NCBI GenBank assembly: GCA_002280555.1 | Contig: NCEE01000001.1 | Span: 1-64,000, forward strand | Direction: 5' to 3' | DNA: 64,000 nt | Source: Sphingomonas sp. 32-62-10 | Lineage (GTDB): Bacteria; Pseudomonadota; Alphaproteobacteria; Sphingomonadales; Sphingomonadaceae | In this document: positions 61,413-64,000 of the stretch, piece by piece | How positions within the stretch are numbered: position 1 is the stretch's first letter | Layout of the letters: every line of letters begins with the position of its first letter | Notes under the pieces: model-generated | What the model was told of the DNA's origin: nothing | The model's input: the letters and a program-made list of their open reading frames with translations, nothing else | Databases searched by the model: none | Position numbers and translations under genes: made by a program

Positions 61413-61567
61413 ATCTGCCGTCAAAACCGTGTCGAGGCTGTCGTCAAACCGCAAATCCAGGGGCCTTCCGCCGACGCACGAAAATGCGTGGTAAGGAATT
61501 CTTAACCGCAATTAAGGGCATGTGGGAACAGCTGTTTTTGGCACGTCGCAATGTGGGACAATTGCGT

Positions 61568-61577
61568 TTGCTAGCAA
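61568..61577. promoter_or_regulatory. Palindrome in the kinase/Lrp divergent gap
   Basis: TTGCTAGCAA is a perfect 10-base palindrome inside AT-rich DNA between the divergent kinase and Lrp genes, and it lies in a wider ATTGC...GCAAT inverted repeat. It could be an Lrp autoregulation site. The rest of the 229-base gap holds an AT-rich stretch and no gene. Confidence 0.35.
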
Positions 61578-61641
61578 TTATATTATGTGAGAATGGGCAT
61601 GCGCGGGCCGAATCCATCGCATACCAAGAGAAGGAAATCCC

Positions 61642-62112
61642 ATGGCATTCGATCGCATCGATCGGCAGATTCTCGAACTGCTGCAGGACGATGGTCGCAT
61701 GACCAATGTTGACCTTGCCGAACGGGTCGGGCTGACGGCTCCCCCCTGTCTGCGTCGGGTACGCGCGCTGGAGGAACAAGGCGCGATCAAGGGCTATCAT
61801 GCGAGCCTCGATGCGGCGACCTTGGGTTATCCGATCACCGTATTCGCGCTGGTGAGCCTGCGCAGCCAGGCCGAGCAGGATCTCGCGGCGTTCGAGGACT
61901 ATATCGCGATGATCCCTGAAATCCGTGAATGCCACATGCTGAACGGCGAGATCGATTTCATCCTGAAAATCGTCGCGACGGACCTGAAAGCGTTTCAGGA
62001 AATCCTGACGACGCACCTCACCCCGGCCCCTAATGTCGCCAGCGTCAAGACATCGCTGACGATACGGACAGCGAAGTCGCTGCCCGGGATTCCAGTGCTG
62101 GCGGAGGATTGA
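61642..62112 (+). CDS. Lrp/AsnC-family transcriptional regulator
   Basis: The 156-residue protein has an N-terminal winged helix (DRIDRQILELLQDDGRM, VDLAERVGLTAPPCLRRVRALEE) and a C-terminal RAM domain (YPITVFALVSL, GEIDFILKIVATDL). It is normal length for this amino-acid-responsive family. GAAGGA lies about 8 bases upstream of the ATG. Targets are unknown; it may control the divergent kinase gene. Confidence 0.95.
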   Translation: MAFDRIDRQILELLQDDGRMTNVDLAERVGLTAPPCLRRVRALEEQGAIKGYHASLDAATLGYPITVFALVSLRSQAEQDLAAFEDYIAMIPEIRECHMLNGEIDFILKIVATDLKAFQEILTTHLTPAPNVASVKTSLTIRTAKSLPGIPVLAED

Positions 62113-62154
62113 TCACGGGCGGCATTGCCCGCCTGCGGCTCGAGCACAAAAAGA

Positions 62155-62176
62155 AGGGCGGCACATTGGCCGCCCT
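62155..62176 (-). terminator. Terminator of the TPR-protein gene
   Basis: AGGGCGGC pairs with GCCGCCCT around a 6-base loop; on the minus strand it is followed by TTCTTTTTG. It lies between the convergent Lrp and TPR genes. Confidence 0.8.
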
Positions 62177-62216
62177 CCTCTTCGAATACCAGTTAACGGT
62201 AAAATCCAGTCGGCTA

Positions 62217-63533
62217 TCAGGCGGTTGGCGTCGTCGCGCCCAGATCGAGCCAGACGATCCAGAACGCCGCAATCTGATTGCGCGGCGATGATTTAACCTT
62301 GGCAAAGGCCGCACGCGCATTGGCATCGTCACGCATCAGCGCATAGGCGATGCCCAATCGCGTGTTGATCTCTTCGACCTTGACCGGGGTTACGCCTTTT
62401 TCAAGTGCGATCTTGTACAGTTCAACCGCCTTTGCGTAGTTGCTTTCGCCGAGATAAGAATCACCAGCCGCCGCTGCTGCAACGCCGGTTGCCGCCGCCT
62501 TGGCCTTGGTTTCGCGCGCCGAGATTGGGCCGTCGAGCTTGATGGCCGCCACCGATGCAGCATAAATGCCCTTATCGTCTTCACGGGTCAGTTGCATCTT
62601 GCCTGATTTGACGCCCTCATCGAACACGGCCTTGGCTTCTACCGGCAGACCGATCGAATTGAGATACTGCGCGTATTGCGCAAAATCGGCCAGGTCGGCG
62701 AGCGCATTGTTGGCGCGCATCAAGCGGAACAGATCGATTTTCTGCCCCTTGTCGAGGAGATCGACGCGCTTCCCCGAAAAACCGAAATAGACGATCAGCG
62801 TCCGCCAGTTCTTCGCGGTCGGATATTGCTTCAGCTTGGCTTGCGACCAGACGAGATACTCATCGAACTTGTCGGCCTTGGCGAGGCGCGGGATGATATA
62901 ATCATACCATGATTCGATGGGCTTGCGGCCCGCTGCCAGTTCGGCATCGATCGCTACCTTCATGCCCGCGGCCCCGCCAACAATATCGCCGCTTTCGATC
63001 TTTGCCTTGGTCAGCGACAACGGCAGCTCCGGATCGGCCTCACCCAGCTCGCGAGCTTTTTCAAAGAAGGTCACCGCCGCCGCATAGCGCTTTTGACCAT
63101 ATTCGATCAGGCCACGGCGATAAGTGAAGCGCGAACGATCCTTTGGATCGGTCTTGGCATCGGCGATCAGATCGTCGAGCGGTTTGATCAGCGCGATTTC
63201 AAGGCGGCGATAGACCGCGGGGTCGCCCTTTGCGGCCTGTTCAAGCCGATCGCTTTCGAGCTGCAAGCGGAAAAGACGAGCGTAGTAGATCTCGTCCTCA
63301 TTCTTGGCGGCGGCTTCGGAGGCGATGACGGCAGGCTCGGCGGCGGCGACATTCTTGGCCTTCAGCTGAGTCTGCGCTTCGAGCGCGGCCTTGCGGAACT
63401 CGGCGCTCAGCGCCGGGGCCTTAGGTGCCTTCTCGTCCTTCTTCTTCTGCGCGTCAGCGGTGGCGGGCAGGATCACCCCGGTGGTGCCGATGAGCAGAGC
63501 AGCGGCAAGAGCCGCCTTCGACAATATAGTCAT
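62217..63533 (-). CDS. Exported TPR-like repeat protein (hypothetical)
   Basis: From ATG at 63533 the protein has 438 residues, with a signal peptide (MTILSKAALAAALLIGTTG, cleaved near DAQKKK). The rest is helical with TPR-like pairs: YGQKRYAAAVTFFEKARELG, YLNSIGLPVEAKAVFDEGV, YLGESNYAKAVELYKIALEKG. It is of a kind common in sphingomonads, of unknown function. An earlier in-frame start would add residues before the signal peptide. Confidence 0.85.
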   Translation of the reverse strand: MTILSKAALAAALLIGTTGVILPATADAQKKKDEKAPKAPALSAEFRKAALEAQTQLKAKNVAAAEPAVIASEAAAKNEDEIYYARLFRLQLESDRLEQAAKGDPAVYRRLEIALIKPLDDLIADAKTDPKDRSRFTYRRGLIEYGQKRYAAAVTFFEKARELGEADPELPLSLTKAKIESGDIVGGAAGMKVAIDAELAAGRKPIESWYDYIIPRLAKADKFDEYLVWSQAKLKQYPTAKNWRTLIVYFGFSGKRVDLLDKGQKIDLFRLMRANNALADLADFAQYAQYLNSIGLPVEAKAVFDEGVKSGKMQLTREDDKGIYAASVAAIKLDGPISARETKAKAAATGVAAAAAGDSYLGESNYAKAVELYKIALEKGVTPVKVEEINTRLGIAYALMRDDANARAAFAKVKSSPRNQIAAFWIVWLDLGATTPTA

Positions 63534-63738
63534 TTCAGAACTCTCCTGAAGCCGATTCCAGCCTGTGATGCGCAGTGCCATACCGGTGGTCCCCGCCGCG
63601 TACAAGCAAAGGGTATCGTTAAAGACAGGCGCCATATGTGGTGTTCCATCACTGAACGGGGATTGAACGTGGCTGTTGCCGTTTGGCTCCCGCGCAATCC
63701 GCTTTGACCCCGGTGCTGCCGCTCGCTAGCAAGCGCGA

Positions 63739-64000
63739 ATGATCGCCGTTCTTTCCCCCGCCAAGACCCTCGATTACACCAGCCCTTTGCCCGATATCCT
63801 GCCGAGCGAACCCCGTTTTGCAGCTGATGCGACGGTGCTGGCGGTCGCCGCCGCGCGACTGGGCAAGAAGCGCCTGTCAGCGTTGATGGATATTTCCGAT
63901 AAACTCGCGACACTGAACGCCGAGCGATTCAAGTCATTCGACACCTTGCCATCGCGCCCGGCGCTGTTCGCATTTGCAGGCGATGTGTATACCGGCTTCG
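63739..64000 (+). CDS. yaaA: Peroxide stress protein YaaA (partial, runs off the window)
   Basis: The frame from ATG at 63739 opens MIAVLSPAKTLDYTSPL, the N-terminus of the YaaA/DUF328 family, and continues KLATLNAERFKSF and ALFAFAGDVYTGF, also conserved. In E. coli YaaA lowers intracellular iron and limits peroxide damage. Only the first 87 residues are in the window. Confidence 0.92.
   Translation, partial: MIAVLSPAKTLDYTSPLPDILPSEPRFAADATVLAVAAARLGKKRLSALMDISDKLATLNAERFKSFDTLPSRPALFAFAGDVYTGF

Noticed and set aside
61502..61516. CtrA box TTAA-N6-TTAA upstream of the histidine kinase
   Set aside because: The spacer is six bases, not the seven required in TTAA-N7-TTAA, so it is probably chance.

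Overview
The window looks like chromosomal DNA of a sphingomonad (Sphingomonas or a close relative, Alphaproteobacteria). The evidence is high-GC coding throughout, the two CtrA-pathway histidine kinases DivL and CckA, promoters of the alphaproteobacterial general stress sigma factor EcfG (GGAAC-N16/17-CGTT), an alphaproteobacterial SOS box (GTTC-N7-GTTC) at recA, a SahR-like palindrome at ahcY, and the sphingomonad order rpsB-tsf-pyrH-frr-uppS-cdsA-dxr-rseP-bamA-skp-fabZ. No prophage, insertion sequence, CRISPR array, plasmid gene or defence island is visible. Most of the window is housekeeping DNA, so the notable items are local anomalies and regulatory sites.

Layout. 0-3.6 kb: divL, tsaE and an AmgK-type sugar kinase on the minus strand; the kinase runs in frame into an isopropylmalate/isocitrate dehydrogenase C-terminus at the window edge. 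3.8-8.6 kb: ahcY under a putative SahR operator, a YqgE protein, a peroxiredoxin, an EcfG-promoter small protein and AMP nucleosidase. 8.6-19.8 kb: a minus-strand translation and envelope supercluster (ribosomal protein S2, EF-Ts, UMP kinase, ribosome recycling factor, undecaprenyl-PP synthase, CDP-DAG synthase, DXP reductoisomerase, RseP, BamA, Skp, FabZ), mostly with ATGA/GTGA/TTGA overlaps. 20-25.6 kb: a second EcfG-promoter small protein, pssA-psd, icd, a CPA2 antiporter and small membrane proteins. 25.7-33.2 kb: alaS, an M24 peptidase, a dicarboxylate symporter, a GST and recA. 33.2-43.5 kb: a small membrane protein, a MITE-like element, a purine deaminase/phosphoribosyltransferase pair, a lone receiver, cckA, tandem M13 peptidases separated by palindromic repeats, and smpB.

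43.5-64 kb: a relic of a methylcrotonyl-CoA carboxylase operon around a YciI-like gene, dapA, slt, a TetR regulator, greB, acylphosphatase, an orphan HEXXH peptidase, a Uma2 protein next to an AT-rich orphan, ettA, an M28 peptidase, a Met/Asp-rich lipoprotein, a thioesterase, a metallophosphoesterase, two tRNA genes, a polysaccharide-deacetylase-like protein, a large histidine kinase with a degenerate ATPase domain, an Lrp regulator, a TPR protein and the start of yaaA.

How the genes fit together. rseP, bamA and skp with uppS, cdsA, pssA, psd and dxr supply precursors and machinery for the envelope. cckA and divL belong to one cell-cycle phosphorelay. amn, the purine deaminase and the phosphoribosyltransferase form a purine salvage set. 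The best candidates for follow-up are the kinase/dehydrogenase chimera (possibly an assembly artefact), the carboxylase relic, the degenerate kinase at 58.8-61.4 kb, and two small proteins with clean EcfG promoters. I do not see a convincing undescribed multi-gene system.
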